Assembly: GCF_016734805.1 (NCBI RefSeq) | Contig: NZ_JAERQG010000002.1 | Span: forward strand, 868,001-932,000 | Direction: 5' to 3' | Length of the DNA stretch: 64,000 bases | Source: Marivirga atlantica | GTDB lineage: Bacteria > Bacteroidota > Bacteroidia > Cytophagales > Cyclobacteriaceae | In this document: positions 17,072-25,963 of the stretch, in pieces | Layout of the letters: each line of letters opens with the position of its first letter | How positions within the stretch are numbered: position 1 is the stretch's first letter | Made by a program: the position numbers and the translations under genes | The notes under the pieces: generated by a model | Databases searched by the model: none | What the model was told of the DNA's origin: nothing | What the model saw: the letters and a program-made list of their open reading frames with translations, nothing else

Positions 17072-17458
17072 ATGAAGAATTTTTTAAAAGTAACAGTTTG
17101 TTTTGTAGCGTTTTTTGCTGCAATTGCTTGTAGTACTGAAACCAAAAGGGAAGCACAAGAAGATGCTCAGGAAATGTCGGATGATCTTAAAGCAAAGAAA
17201 GATAAATGGGTAGCTAAAATTGAGGCTGAAATTGATAAGCTCGAAGCTGAAATTAAGGAAGCCGAAGATGATTCTAAGCTTGAGGAAAGATTGGAAAAAG
17301 CTAAAGATGATTTGGAAGAAGGTTTGGAGAAACTGGAAGATGCTACCAATGACAATATCGATAAAATTACAGATGATGTAGAAGCAGCCATTAACGATGT
17401 TGAAAAAGGTCTTGATAAAATGAAGAAGGACCTTGAAGATGCCTTTAAGAAAAATTAA
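17072..17458 (+). CDS. Small coiled-coil lipoprotein
   Basis: The protein has 128 residues. The signal peptide ends in a lipobox (AAIAC), with Cys20 as the lipidation site. The rest is one continuous, highly charged coiled coil of Asp, Glu, Lys, Ala and Leu (about residues 30-126) with no Gly or Pro breaks. It is probably anchored in the outer or inner membrane and projects into the periplasm, like Lpp-type spacers. No named family is recognised. It is convergent with the AsmA-like gene, separated by a long inverted repeat. Confidence 0.8.
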   Translation: MKNFLKVTVCFVAFFAAIACSTETKREAQEDAQEMSDDLKAKKDKWVAKIEAEIDKLEAEIKEAEDDSKLEERLEKAKDDLEEGLEKLEDATNDNIDKITDDVEAAINDVEKGLDKMKKDLEDAFKKN

Positions 17459-17471
17459 GCTTTGCTTAATT

Positions 17472-17538
17472 GGTTACGTGTTTCTTTTAGTTTAAAGTTG
17501 TTTTATAGAGAGCTAACTAAACAAGGAAACGCGTAACC
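17472..17538. repeat. Long imperfect inverted repeat between convergent genes
   Basis: The left arm GGTTACGTGTTTC...TTTTAGTT (17472-17492) pairs with the right arm AACTAAACAAGGAAACG, continuing CGTAACC (17515-17538), leaving about 20 nt as loop. The stem is near-perfect with one mismatch and a small bulge. It fills most of the 84-bp gap between the two stop codons. A bidirectional terminator or a REP-like element is likely. Confidence 0.7.
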
Positions 17539-17542
17539 TTCT

Positions 17543-19156
17543 TTAGCTCATTAGAATTGATTGCAAACCTGTTAGAATTGCCTGCCACCAAAAGTGAAAT
17601 ATTGATTTCTGTTTATTCCGCTCAAAATCAATTTTACCTTTTTTCTCATTACCTTTCCAATCGGGATTAGAGCTTCTTACTACAAAACTATTGGCTACAA
17701 ATGAAAAGAGTTTATTTTCTAATTTACCCTTCTTGAGGGTTTTATCATCCAGCTTTTGAATTTTAAGGTTGCTATATAGAAAATTTAAATCTCCTTTAGC
17801 TTCATTATTATTAAGCCAAAAACTAAAATTTAAGTCTTTGGTTTGTCCATCTTTTATTAGAAATGCCTGCAGTGGTGTAATAATCTGATTTGCCTCTTTC
17901 AGTTCAATAGGGGCTAAGCTACCAGTTATTTTATGTTGAGAATTCTCATCATCCATCTGAAATTCGATTTCTGCACTCAAGCTGCTTTTATTAAATAGAA
18001 GTGTTGAGAATTTAAATACTGCCTTTGCATTATTTGATAATCTCAGGCTATCATTGGTAATATTGGCTATGCTACCATTTAGCTGCTCAAAATTCACCTT
18101 ACCAATTTCATCCGAACTTTTATCTTTTTGATGATAGGCTATGCTGGCATTATTTATAACCAGCGAATCAAGCGTTATAGATTTACTTAATTGGCGGAGT
18201 AGTTTCTGAGGTAAAGGTTTGTAATCGCTAGGTTCTACAGCATTTTTATCTTTAAAGGCAATTAATTTTAAATCGTTTAACTTAAGTTTATTAATAGCTA
18301 TAGTCTGTTGCTGGAAAAGCTGTTCGAAATCAACACCCTCAAATTTGATTTTTGGTAATTGTAAATCGAGGCTTGTTTTTTCATAATAGAACTGCTTGGC
18401 CAACCTATTATTTCTAATAAGTGGCTTAATACGCAGCGAGTCTATGGTTATTTCTTTTTTATGATAATTGATAGCTGTATATCCCAATTTAATGCGATGC
18501 AGACTATCTGGTAGAAATAATGATGCTTCTTTGAAATGAAGATCAAAATTACTGAGCCCAAAAAGTCCATTATTTTGAGCTGCTGTAGCAGAATCAATTT
18601 TGAAGTCTTTTACTTCTAAGTAACCATTTTTAACCTCTCGCCATATCTTTTGAAAGTTAGGAGAATACCACTGTGCATCAGCCTTCGATACTTTTATTTC
18701 ATCAACTGTAAGGCTGTTAAGCTGTTTATCGATAAGAGAATAGAAATTAAACTGCTTTAATCGGCTAGTGTCATCTTTACTGTTTAGAAACTTATTGACT
18801 TGAATCTGTGTGCTGAAGGTTGGTTCATCTACTAAAATGGTTTTTATCCCCAAGTCACCAGAAAATGCGAACAGGCCTATACCTTTAACAGAGAATTCTT
18901 TAACAGTTCCTTTATGTTTTACATGACTGCTATCTTTTGGGAATCGCCACTTTACGTTTTTTAAGGTTACGGATCTCTTAAAGACGTCTACCATGATGGT
19001 ATCATACTCATAAGCAAAATTGCCTATAAGTCTTTTTTCAACTTGCTTCTTCAGTACATTATTTAAGATTGGATTCACACCTAAATAGCCTATAGCTGCT
19101 AGGGCAATAACTGAAATTAGTAGAATTAAAAGAACACGTTTGGTTTTGGCCGTCAT
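17543..19156 (-). CDS. AsmA/DUF748-like membrane-anchored protein
   Basis: The protein has 537 residues. An N-terminal basic stretch and one transmembrane helix (VLLILLISVIALAAIGYLGV, residues 8-27) precede a periplasmic region of repeated beta-strands. The early VEKRLIGNFAYEYDTIMVDVFKRSVTLKNVKW is characteristic of the AsmA/TamB/DUF748 group of bridge-like proteins. Members help move phospholipids or limit outer-membrane assembly. At 537 residues it is shorter than classic AsmA. The gene is monocistronic and divergent from the YihY-type gene. The superfamily is inferred from N-terminal pattern and strand repetition. Confidence 0.6.
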   Translation of the reverse strand: MTAKTKRVLLILLISVIALAAIGYLGVNPILNNVLKKQVEKRLIGNFAYEYDTIMVDVFKRSVTLKNVKWRFPKDSSHVKHKGTVKEFSVKGIGLFAFSGDLGIKTILVDEPTFSTQIQVNKFLNSKDDTSRLKQFNFYSLIDKQLNSLTVDEIKVSKADAQWYSPNFQKIWREVKNGYLEVKDFKIDSATAAQNNGLFGLSNFDLHFKEASLFLPDSLHRIKLGYTAINYHKKEITIDSLRIKPLIRNNRLAKQFYYEKTSLDLQLPKIKFEGVDFEQLFQQQTIAINKLKLNDLKLIAFKDKNAVEPSDYKPLPQKLLRQLSKSITLDSLVINNASIAYHQKDKSSDEIGKVNFEQLNGSIANITNDSLRLSNNAKAVFKFSTLLFNKSSLSAEIEFQMDDENSQHKITGSLAPIELKEANQIITPLQAFLIKDGQTKDLNFSFWLNNNEAKGDLNFLYSNLKIQKLDDKTLKKGKLENKLFSFVANSFVVRSSNPDWKGNEKKGKIDFERNKQKSIFHFWWQAILTGLQSILMS

Positions 19157-19273
19157 AGATGAATTGAAACAATTAGTTCAATATAATGATAATATAGCAT
19201 AGCTTGTAGAAGAGTATAAATACTTTTATTATTATTCATCAAATTCGATGATTATATCGCAATTAAATAGTTT

Positions 19274-20158
19274 ATGACAGCTAAACTTATTGATTACCTA
19301 AAGTTAGTTCCTAAAAGTATTAAAGCGTTGAATGTTAAGAATCCGCTGCAATTAGCTTCTTCAACAGCTTTTTTTAGTGTATTGGCCATTCCACCAATCC
19401 TGGTTATATTAGTTTCGGCAATTGGTATTTTTGTTAAGCCGGACTATCTCAATACTGAAATATTTAATAGAATCAGTGCTATAATGGGTGGCACTGAAAG
19501 TGAAGAACTCAGAAAACTATTCAAGGGATTTAATGATTTTTCTGGCGACACTTGGGCATCAATTGGTGTATTTGCCTTTCTACTCTTTATAGCTACCAAT
19601 CTATTTTTTCTACTTGAGTTGAACATTAACCACATCTGGGATATACCTTCCGAGACAAATGTCAATTTTATACAACATCTCTATGGAAGGCTCACCTCTA
19701 TATTCTTATTGGTTATTGGGGGAGCTGTACTCATTTTAGCCTTATCATTTGATGTGGCAGTTTCATATATTGATGAACAGATTGCCTATCTACTGCCGGA
19801 AATTAAGTCTTATGTTGTACCGCTTATTAATCAGGTATTTTCATTGTTGACATTCGGTATTTGGTATACGCTGTTATTCAAAATTTTACCCAACACTAAA
19901 TTAGAATGGAAGCCTGCTCTTTTTGGTGGTATTATTATGGCGCTCTTATTTAAGCTCGGTCAAGGCGTAATTAGTAATGTACTCATTAGCGGCAGCATAA
20001 AAACAGTTTTTGCAGCATCGGGCAGTATTGTATTGGTGATGCTCTTTATATTCTATACATCTTTTATCTTTTACTTCGTGGCGATGCTGATCAAGCAATA
20101 TACTATTTTGATAGGCAGACCTTTCAAGGGATTATCAAATAATAAGGCTTCTCACTAA
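19274..20158 (+). CDS. YihY/BrkB-family inner-membrane protein
   Basis: The 294 residues contain about six membrane segments. The family pattern is clear: LASSTAFFSVLAIPPILVIL near residue 27, the FLLELNINHIWDIP region near 115, KILPNTKLEWKPALFGGIIMALLFKLGQG, and ASGSIVLVMLFIFYTSFIFYFVAMLIKQY near the C terminus. The family was once mis-assigned as RNase BN and its true function is unclear, though transport roles have been proposed. It stands alone, divergent from the AsmA-like gene. Confidence 0.85.
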   Translation: MTAKLIDYLKLVPKSIKALNVKNPLQLASSTAFFSVLAIPPILVILVSAIGIFVKPDYLNTEIFNRISAIMGGTESEELRKLFKGFNDFSGDTWASIGVFAFLLFIATNLFFLLELNINHIWDIPSETNVNFIQHLYGRLTSIFLLVIGGAVLILALSFDVAVSYIDEQIAYLLPEIKSYVVPLINQVFSLLTFGIWYTLLFKILPNTKLEWKPALFGGIIMALLFKLGQGVISNVLISGSIKTVFAASGSIVLVMLFIFYTSFIFYFVAMLIKQYTILIGRPFKGLSNNKASH

Positions 20159-20185
20159 TTAATTTATAATGAAAATTATTTCAGC

Positions 20186-20193
20186 TATCTTTG
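20186..20193 (+). promoter_or_regulatory. Bacteroidota-type -7 promoter box for mnmA
   Basis: TATCTTTG matches TAnnTTTG exactly and is followed by GCAC. It lies 90 bp before the mnmA start and gives a leader of about 85 nt. No good -33 TTTG is seen. Confidence 0.5.
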
Positions 20194-20242
20194 CACTTTC
20201 TGCTAGCAAAAAGTGTTGACAGAAACTCAATTTAAATATATT

Positions 20243-20273
20243 TTTCACCAAGCAGGGCTGTGAACCCTGTGAA
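20243..20273 (+). promoter_or_regulatory. Hairpin in the mnmA leader
   Basis: TTTCA, a caag bulge region and CAGGG pair with CCCTG and TGAAA around a 7-nt loop, ending 10 nt before the mnmA ATG. It could limit ribosome access. There is no T-run, so it is not a terminator, and no known riboswitch matches it. Confidence 0.35.
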
Positions 20274-20283
20274 ACCGTGAGAC

Positions 20284-21429
20284 ATGAGTAAAAAAGGAAG
20301 AGTATTAGTAGCCATGAGCGGAGGAATTGACAGCTCATTGGCGGCCGTGTTATTACATGAACAAGGCTATGAAGTGATAGGCATGACCATGAAGACGTGG
20401 GATTATGCTTCATCAGGAAGTTCAAAAAAAGAAACAGGCTGTTGCAGCCTCGATTCTATCAATGATGCTAGAAACCTGGCAGTTACCTTAGGGTTTCCTC
20501 ATTATATTCTTGATATAAGAGAAGAATTCGGGGATTATGTAATCAATCATTTTACGGATGAATATTTAGCTGGAAGAACACCAAACCCGTGTGTGCTATG
20601 TAATACGCACATTAAGTGGGATAGCCTGTTAAGAAGAGCCGATAAACTGGGTTGCGATTATATTGCAACAGGTCATTATGCAAAGGTGCGTGAGGAGAAT
20701 GGGAGATATGTTATTTCCCGAGGTAAAGATTTAAACAAAGATCAGTCCTATGCGCTTTGGGGAGTTTCTCAAGAGAGCTTAAGCAGAACCATTTTGCCTT
20801 TAGGTGATATGACTAAGCCTGAAATTAGACAAATGGCTAAAGACAAAGGTTTTTATGAGTTGGTTAACAAGTCTGAGTCATACGAAATCTGCTTTGTGCC
20901 TGACAATGATTATAGAGGCTTCCTGAAGAGAAGAGTGGATGGTTTGGAAGAAAAAGTAGCTGGGGGTGAATTTGTTCTGGAAGATGGAACTGTTGTAGGT
21001 AAGCATGAAGGTTATCCGTTTTATACTGTTGGTCAGCGAAAAGGCTTAGGTATTGCCTTAGGATATCCTGTTTATGTAACTGAAATCAGAAAAGATAAAA
21101 ACCAGGTAGTGCTGGGAACTTTTGATGAATTATCCAGAGATGGCATGTATGTCAAAAATCTCGTGATGAGTAAGTATCCTGAACTAACAGATAGATTAGA
21201 TACAGTTACAAAGGTAAGATATAATGATGGTGGTACACCAGCAGTAATAGAGCAGGTAGGAGACAGCATGAAGGTCTATTTCGGCAAAGGAGTTTCTGCA
21301 GTAGCACCAGGACAGGCTGCCGTATTTTATGAAGGTGACGATGTAGTAGGTGGCGGTTGGATACAATCAGCCTTTAGACAAAATCGTGAACAAAAAGATG
21401 CTAAAAAAGAGCTTACTACTACTAATTAG
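20284..21429 (+). CDS. mnmA: tRNA-specific 2-thiouridylase MnmA
   Basis: The protein has 381 residues. The N-terminal PP-loop is AMSGGIDSSLAA (residues 9-20). The catalytic cysteine pair lies in NPCVLCNTHIKW (Cys near 105) and SYEICFVPDNDY (Cys near 203), and TGHYAKV and DQSYALWG are typical. It thiolates the wobble uridine of tRNAs for Lys, Glu and Gln using sulfur relayed from IscS-like enzymes. The C-terminal beta-barrel ends in a polar tail that overlaps the next gene by 32 bp. A short leader with a -7 box and a hairpin precedes it. Confidence 0.97.
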   Translation: MSKKGRVLVAMSGGIDSSLAAVLLHEQGYEVIGMTMKTWDYASSGSSKKETGCCSLDSINDARNLAVTLGFPHYILDIREEFGDYVINHFTDEYLAGRTPNPCVLCNTHIKWDSLLRRADKLGCDYIATGHYAKVREENGRYVISRGKDLNKDQSYALWGVSQESLSRTILPLGDMTKPEIRQMAKDKGFYELVNKSESYEICFVPDNDYRGFLKRRVDGLEEKVAGGEFVLEDGTVVGKHEGYPFYTVGQRKGLGIALGYPVYVTEIRKDKNQVVLGTFDELSRDGMYVKNLVMSKYPELTDRLDTVTKVRYNDGGTPAVIEQVGDSMKVYFGKGVSAVAPGQAAVFYEGDDVVGGGWIQSAFRQNREQKDAKKELTTTN

Positions 21430-22075
21430 TATAAGCAGCTTATTTTTCAGCTGCACAAATTCTACAGTGGAGCCCAACTATGATAGATTGGGCTTCCAGT
21501 TTTTCCCTCTCCAAAAACAGGATATTACTTATCAGGTAGAAGAAATATACTACCGAAATACGGGTGAAATAGATACGCTTCGTTATTTGCTCATTGATCA
21601 GTTAACAGATTCTTCTCAGCTTTCAAATAAACTCATTCTTTCAGGTTATCGCATAAAGCAAGAATTGAACGGTTCGAAGACCGTACTTTCTACAGTGAGT
21701 TATTCAAAAGATGATTATACTGTTCTTCAGAGTTTAGGCAATACAGAAGAAATCAAACTAAGTTTTCCGGTTGAAGAAGGCCTTGAATGGAATGGCAAGC
21801 CTAAGCAAGATGAGCCTGATTTATTTTCCCTTTTTAAAGTTTTCCAGCCTTTTGAAACAGCTGATAGCAGTTTCAATGAAACAGTTCAGGTGATTCAGGA
21901 AGATACTCAGGATTCTCTTGATATTTTTGACAAGCGAATGGAAGTATATGCCGCTGATGTAGGCATGATATACAGATTGTCTTCTTATCTCGATTTCTGC
22001 ACGAATGTAGATTGTTTCGGTCTTCAGGAGATAGATTCGGGACGAACTATTCAAATGAAAAGAATACTACTGTAA
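21398..22075 (+). CDS. Lipoprotein of unknown function overlapping mnmA
   Basis: The start at ATG 21398 (MLKKSLLLLISISSLFFSC) gives a short signal peptide with lipobox Cys19; an upstream in-frame start at 21350 would lie deeper inside mnmA and add a hydrophilic tail. The mature 207 residues are beta-rich (YQVEEIYYRNTGEIDTLRYLL) and end in QMKRILL. The gene overlaps the mnmA 3' end by 32 bp in another frame, so the two are co-transcribed. No family is recognised. Confidence 0.75.
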   Translation: MLKKSLLLLISISSLFFSCTNSTVEPNYDRLGFQFFPLQKQDITYQVEEIYYRNTGEIDTLRYLLIDQLTDSSQLSNKLILSGYRIKQELNGSKTVLSTVSYSKDDYTVLQSLGNTEEIKLSFPVEEGLEWNGKPKQDEPDLFSLFKVFQPFETADSSFNETVQVIQEDTQDSLDIFDKRMEVYAADVGMIYRLSSYLDFCTNVDCFGLQEIDSGRTIQMKRILL

Positions 22076-22188
22076 ATTCAGCGGTCTTATTCTACGATTG
22101 ATCCATCAAATCTGAGGCTTCAGTTATTTTTATCTTTCTCTATAGACATGGCAAGGTATCTTAGTGACATAAACTAATTACTACCACT

Positions 22189-22857
22189 ATGGAGAAGGCC
22201 TTACTTCTTACTCATGCATTTGCAGGATTCATTACCCTTATAACAGGCATCGCGGCTATGCTTAGTCCTAAAAAGCTTAATGTTCATAAACCTGCCGGAA
22301 ATATCTTTTACTATGCCATGTGGTATGTTGTTATTTCTGCTTTTGTACTTTGTTATCTGAAATCTAATGTGTTTCTATTTCTGGTAGGTACCCTAACTTT
22401 TTACACCAATGTTACAGGCCTGCAGAGCCTTAAACTATATAAAAGTAAATCACCGAAAGTTAATTTCAAGCATTGGCTGCCTTGGATAGTTACTATGCTA
22501 TTTTTAATTGCATGTCAGTATTTGGTAATAAGCAAATATGGTTTCAAATGGGAGGGAGCTTTTGTGGTTATTAATGTATTCACCATTATTCTGTTTGTTA
22601 ATCTATTACAAGATTTAGGCTTTCTTTTAGGTAAAAAGCAAGACAAGAAAGGCTTTCTTGTGGCTCATGTAGGAAAAATGGGAGGCACCTTTATAGCCGC
22701 TATAACGGCTGCTTTGGTACAAAATGTAGATACAAACCCTATGTGGATTGCCTGGCTCGCACCAACTGCCTTAGTTTCACCTATCTTAGCTTATAATTCT
22801 GCTCGAATACGAAAAGGTACTTTCTGGAGAAAGAAGGCTTCTACATTAAAAGTCTAA
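22189..22857 (+). CDS. DUF2306-like integral membrane protein
   Basis: The 222 residues form about six or seven membrane helices. The start LLLTHAFAGFITLITGIAAM, followed by a HKPAGNIFYYAMW segment, is the pattern of DUF2306-like proteins (HGLLGLIALLTG...KWHRRAGRVFF). A conserved His lies in each of helices 1 and 2, which might bind a metal or heme. A basic C-terminal tail follows. The biochemical function of the family is not established. It is a single gene, convergent with the NSS transporter. Confidence 0.65.
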   Translation: MEKALLLTHAFAGFITLITGIAAMLSPKKLNVHKPAGNIFYYAMWYVVISAFVLCYLKSNVFLFLVGTLTFYTNVTGLQSLKLYKSKSPKVNFKHWLPWIVTMLFLIACQYLVISKYGFKWEGAFVVINVFTIILFVNLLQDLGFLLGKKQDKKGFLVAHVGKMGGTFIAAITAALVQNVDTNPMWIAWLAPTALVSPILAYNSARIRKGTFWRKKASTLKV

Positions 22858-22880
22858 TTATAGTTTTGTTAGAGAAAGTT

Positions 22881-24269
22881 TTAGAAGATATGTATGTCAA
22901 AAAACTTACTCAATACTGTTAAGACAAACATAATCCCAAGCACTAAAGGACAAACATAAACAATCATGAAGTTGAAATATTTCTCTTTCCATGACCCTAC
23001 ATAAGTGTCGTTTCCCTTTGCTATTTCTTTTGATAAGTTTTCAACTTTCCACTTATAGGCGATAAAAATACTTAAAAGAAAGCCCCCAAGTGGTAAGCTG
23101 ATTACAAAGAACAAATCTTCCACAACATCCATAAAAGATTTGTTACCACCTTCATAAAAAGTGAAGTTAGTAAACATATCAATGGCACCATGTCCTAACA
23201 TGCTTGGTAATCCGATAAGAAAAATGACTATCGCCATTGTGCTAACAGCTTTTAAACGGCTCCATTTTTTCTGATCAATTAAATAAGATACTGGAACTTC
23301 CAATAAAGAAATAGTAGAGGTTAAGGCTGCAAAACATAGCAGTAAAAAGAAACCGCCACCTACCAATTTACCTACAAACAGTGGCATTGTTTTGAATACC
23401 CCTAAAAGCGCAACAAATACAAGTCCTGGACCTTCACTAGGTGATTGCCCTTGAGAGAATACTAAAGGGAAAATCATAAGACCTGCCAGAAAGGCTACTA
23501 GGGTATCTGTAACTGTAACCAGAGAAGCCGAACTCAGTAGATTGTCATCTTTACCAATATAAGATCCATATGTAATTAAGGCGCCCATGCCCAAGCTCAA
23601 TGAAAAGAATGCTTGACCCAAGGCAGAATATATAGTTGCTCCATTAATAAGACTGAAATCGGGAAGTAAATAAAACTCAACGCCATCAATTGCATTTGGT
23701 AAGGTAAATCCATATATGATTAGTGCAATAAGAATAAAGAACAGTGTTGGCATCAAAATCTTTGCTGTGCCTTCAATACCTTTTTGGATTCCTTTGTAAA
23801 CCACAAAAGCAGTAATAAACATGAAGATTATACTGTAAACCAAGTTGTCCTCAAAGTCAGCTACATAACTCGAGAAATAGCTGCTAAAGTTAGTTTCATT
23901 AAAAATATCGCCTTTCACAATTTGAACGAAATAGCCGAAAGCCCAGCCAGATACAACATTATAAAAGGATAAGATCATTACGCCACAGAGTATGCCAAAT
24001 AACCCAACCAGTGCCCATGACTTTCCTCCTAGCTGATGATAGGCTCCGTAAGGGTTGGCTAAAGTCCTTCTTCCTACAGCAATCTCTGCTAACATAATGG
24101 GTAAACCAATCAGAAATATCCAAAGTACATAAACTAGTAAAAAGGCTGCACCTCCATTTTCACCTGCTATATAAGGGAATTGCCAAATGTTTCCCAGACC
24201 TACAGCCGAACCAGCGGCAGCTGCTACAAAACCTAATTTACTTGAAAAACCTCCTCTAGCGTTTGGCAT
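22881..24269 (-). CDS. Sodium-dependent transporter, NSS (SNF) family
   Basis: The 462 residues contain about 11-12 membrane helices. Helix 1 has the sodium-site signature AAAGSAVGLGNIWQFPYIAGENGGAAF (read at residues 16-42), as in LeuT, then LPIMLAEIAVGRR. The unwound helix 6 region lies in SALGQAFFSLSLGMGALITYGSY, also typical. The substrate is probably an amino acid imported with sodium, but the exact substrate cannot be read from sequence. It stands alone, with 168 bp to the divergent cvfB-like gene. Confidence 0.92.
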   Translation of the reverse strand: MPNARGGFSSKLGFVAAAAGSAVGLGNIWQFPYIAGENGGAAFLLVYVLWIFLIGLPIMLAEIAVGRRTLANPYGAYHQLGGKSWALVGLFGILCGVMILSFYNVVSGWAFGYFVQIVKGDIFNETNFSSYFSSYVADFEDNLVYSIIFMFITAFVVYKGIQKGIEGTAKILMPTLFFILIALIIYGFTLPNAIDGVEFYLLPDFSLINGATIYSALGQAFFSLSLGMGALITYGSYIGKDDNLLSSASLVTVTDTLVAFLAGLMIFPLVFSQGQSPSEGPGLVFVALLGVFKTMPLFVGKLVGGGFFLLLCFAALTSTISLLEVPVSYLIDQKKWSRLKAVSTMAIVIFLIGLPSMLGHGAIDMFTNFTFYEGGNKSFMDVVEDLFFVISLPLGGFLLSIFIAYKWKVENLSKEIAKGNDTYVGSWKEKYFNFMIVYVCPLVLGIMFVLTVLSKFFDIHIF

Positions 24270-24437
24270 AATTTGATAGGTATAAGCGAATGATAAAATT
24301 TATTTGACGAGTTTCTCTTCATATGAATAATAATGCCGAAAATAGAGTTTATAATCTCAATTATAAAAGACTACCAGCAATAATTATTTTCATTTAGTTG
24401 AATTTATTTTAAAAGCTTAATTGAACTAACTTGCAAC

Positions 24438-25268
24438 ATGCTAAAAATAGGAGAGTGGAATTCATTAGAGGTAAAGCGTGAAGCACCTCAAGGTTTATAT
24501 TTAGGGGATGCCGATGAAGATGTTTTATTACCCAATAAATACATAAAAGAAGGCACTGAAATAGGTAAGGAAGTAGACGTCTTTATTTACAAAGATTCTG
24601 CCCAACGTCCTATTGCTACAACTTTAAAGCCCTATGCAGAGATCAATCAAATTGGTTTCTTCGAGGTAAAGCAAATCACGGAAGTGGGTGCTTTTGTAGA
24701 TTGGGGACTTGAGAAGGATCTTTTAATACCGTTTTCTGAGCAATCTGACGAGTTGGAAGTAGGCGACTGGATAGTGGCTTATGTCGTGCTCGATCCACAA
24801 ACAGAACGTATCATAGCTACTATGCATGTCGATAGCTTCCTACAGCTTGCAGATGAAGCCATTCAAGAAGGACAAGATGTTGAATTAATTATTTATAGAA
24901 TTACTGATTTGGGCTATCAGGTAGCTATTAATCAACACTATAAAGGCTTAGTTTATGAGGATACTGTATTCGAATATTTGGATATTGGTATGGAAAGTAA
25001 GGGCAAAATTAAATCCATTAGAGCCGATGGCAAGATTGACGTTCAATGGATAGTGCCAAATGAAAAGAAAGACTTTATTATAGAAATGTTAGAAAATGAA
25101 AATGGCTTCCTTCCTTACCATGATAAGTCTGATCCTCAAACAATTAAAGAAACATTTGGTTTAAGCAAACGCGAATTCAAAAAGCATATTGGGAATCTGT
25201 TTAGAGACCGCAAAATAACTATCAAGCCTGATGGCATTTACTTGAACCAAAATGAACCGAACCCATGA
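24438..25268 (+). CDS. CvfB-family S1 RNA-binding protein
   Basis: The protein has 276 residues. Three to four S1-like beta-barrels occur in tandem, beginning LKIGEWNSLEVKREAPQGLYL and including QITEVGAFVDWGLEKDLLIPFSEQ and YRITDLGYQVAINQHYKGLVY. A C-terminal winged-helix-like segment has ETFGLSKREFKKHIGNLFRDRKI. This is the architecture of CvfB (YitL), an RNA-binding regulator affecting virulence and stress in Staphylococcus. Its last 17 bp overlap the start of the next gene, so translation is probably coupled. Confidence 0.9.
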   Translation: MLKIGEWNSLEVKREAPQGLYLGDADEDVLLPNKYIKEGTEIGKEVDVFIYKDSAQRPIATTLKPYAEINQIGFFEVKQITEVGAFVDWGLEKDLLIPFSEQSDELEVGDWIVAYVVLDPQTERIIATMHVDSFLQLADEAIQEGQDVELIIYRITDLGYQVAINQHYKGLVYEDTVFEYLDIGMESKGKIKSIRADGKIDVQWIVPNEKKDFIIEMLENENGFLPYHDKSDPQTIKETFGLSKREFKKHIGNLFRDRKITIKPDGIYLNQNEPNP

Positions 25269-25752
25269 GTTAATAAAAGCCTGGCAGCAAGGTTCATCGG
25301 ATTACCGAGCAAACAATAGTGATCTGTATAAAAAGCTGCGAAAAACGAAAATAAAAGAACTTGATAAAGCTTTTCATGAGCAGCATGAACAGGTTTTTCA
25401 ATCAATGGATTGCTTGGAATGTGCCAATTGCTGCAAAACAACCAGCCCCATATTTTATCAAGCTGATATTGATAGATTAGCTAGAACGCTCAAAATGAAA
25501 GTGCCTGAATTCATTGATACTTATTTAAGAGTTGATGAAGATAACGACTATGTTTTGAAATCTTCTCCGTGTCCTTTTCTTGGCCATGATAATAAATGTA
25601 TAGTATATGCCAGCAGGCCAACTGCCTGCAGAGAATACCCTCATACTGATAGGAAGCGTATGAATCAGGTTTTAAATCTGACTTTCAACAATGCAGAAAT
25701 CTGCCCTGCTGTTTATGGTATTTTGGAGCGGTTGAAAGAGGTTAAGGCTTAA
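25252..25752 (+). CDS. YkgJ-family cysteine-cluster protein
   Basis: The protein has 166 residues. The family Cys set is visible: CLECANCCK near residue 46, then SPCPFLGHDNKCIVYASRPTACREYP near 105-130. The cysteines probably bind an Fe-S cluster or zinc. The N-terminal 45 residues are helical and basic. Its start lies within the end of cvfB (17-bp overlap). The role is unknown, though the family often pairs with small metabolic or redox enzymes. Confidence 0.88.
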   Translation: MNRTHELIKAWQQGSSDYRANNSDLYKKLRKTKIKELDKAFHEQHEQVFQSMDCLECANCCKTTSPIFYQADIDRLARTLKMKVPEFIDTYLRVDEDNDYVLKSSPCPFLGHDNKCIVYASRPTACREYPHTDRKRMNQVLNLTFNNAEICPAVYGILERLKEVKA

Positions 25753-25775
25753 ACACCACGATTCTCACAGTTGAT

Positions 25776-25837
25776 GTTATCACCAACGGCTAATGTAAAA
25801 ACTTGAATAGGTATTTGTTGGTGATAACACCAACAAA
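25776..25837 (+). promoter_or_regulatory. Mutually exclusive hairpins upstream of a small SD-led ORF
   Basis: GTTATCACCAAC (25776-25787) is the exact reverse complement of GTTGGTGATAAC (25817-25828). That second segment is also the 5' arm of a perfect 10-bp hairpin with an ATAA loop at 25814-25837. Only one of the two structures can form at a time. A strong SD site (AAGGAGGT, 25841-25848) follows 3 nt later. The layout resembles an attenuator, but no ligand is suggested, and a simple terminator between convergent genes is an alternative. Confidence 0.4.
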
Positions 25838-25855
25838 TTGAAGGAGGTAAACTTT

Positions 25856-25963
25856 ATGAGAATACAGAAATATCTCATTTGGGATTTATTGCTGAAGCTC
25901 ACTAAACTTCACCAAATCAAATTTATCTTCGTTTCTCACTACGGGAACGAAAAGCTCGTTTAG
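25856..25963 (+). CDS. Possible 35-residue peptide with strong ribosome-binding site
   Basis: The ATG at 25856 lies 7 nt after AAGGAGGT, unusually strong for this genome. The frame reads MRIQKYLIWDLLLKLTKLHQ, continues with IKFIFVSHYGNEKLV, and stops with TAG. The product would be basic and amphipathic. The last 78 nt are antisense to the end of the YdjC-type gene, so the coding signal may be a shadow. The evidence is the SD site plus the structured leader; translation is unproven. Confidence 0.25.
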   Translation: MRIQKYLIWDLLLKLTKLHQIKFIFVSHYGNEKLV

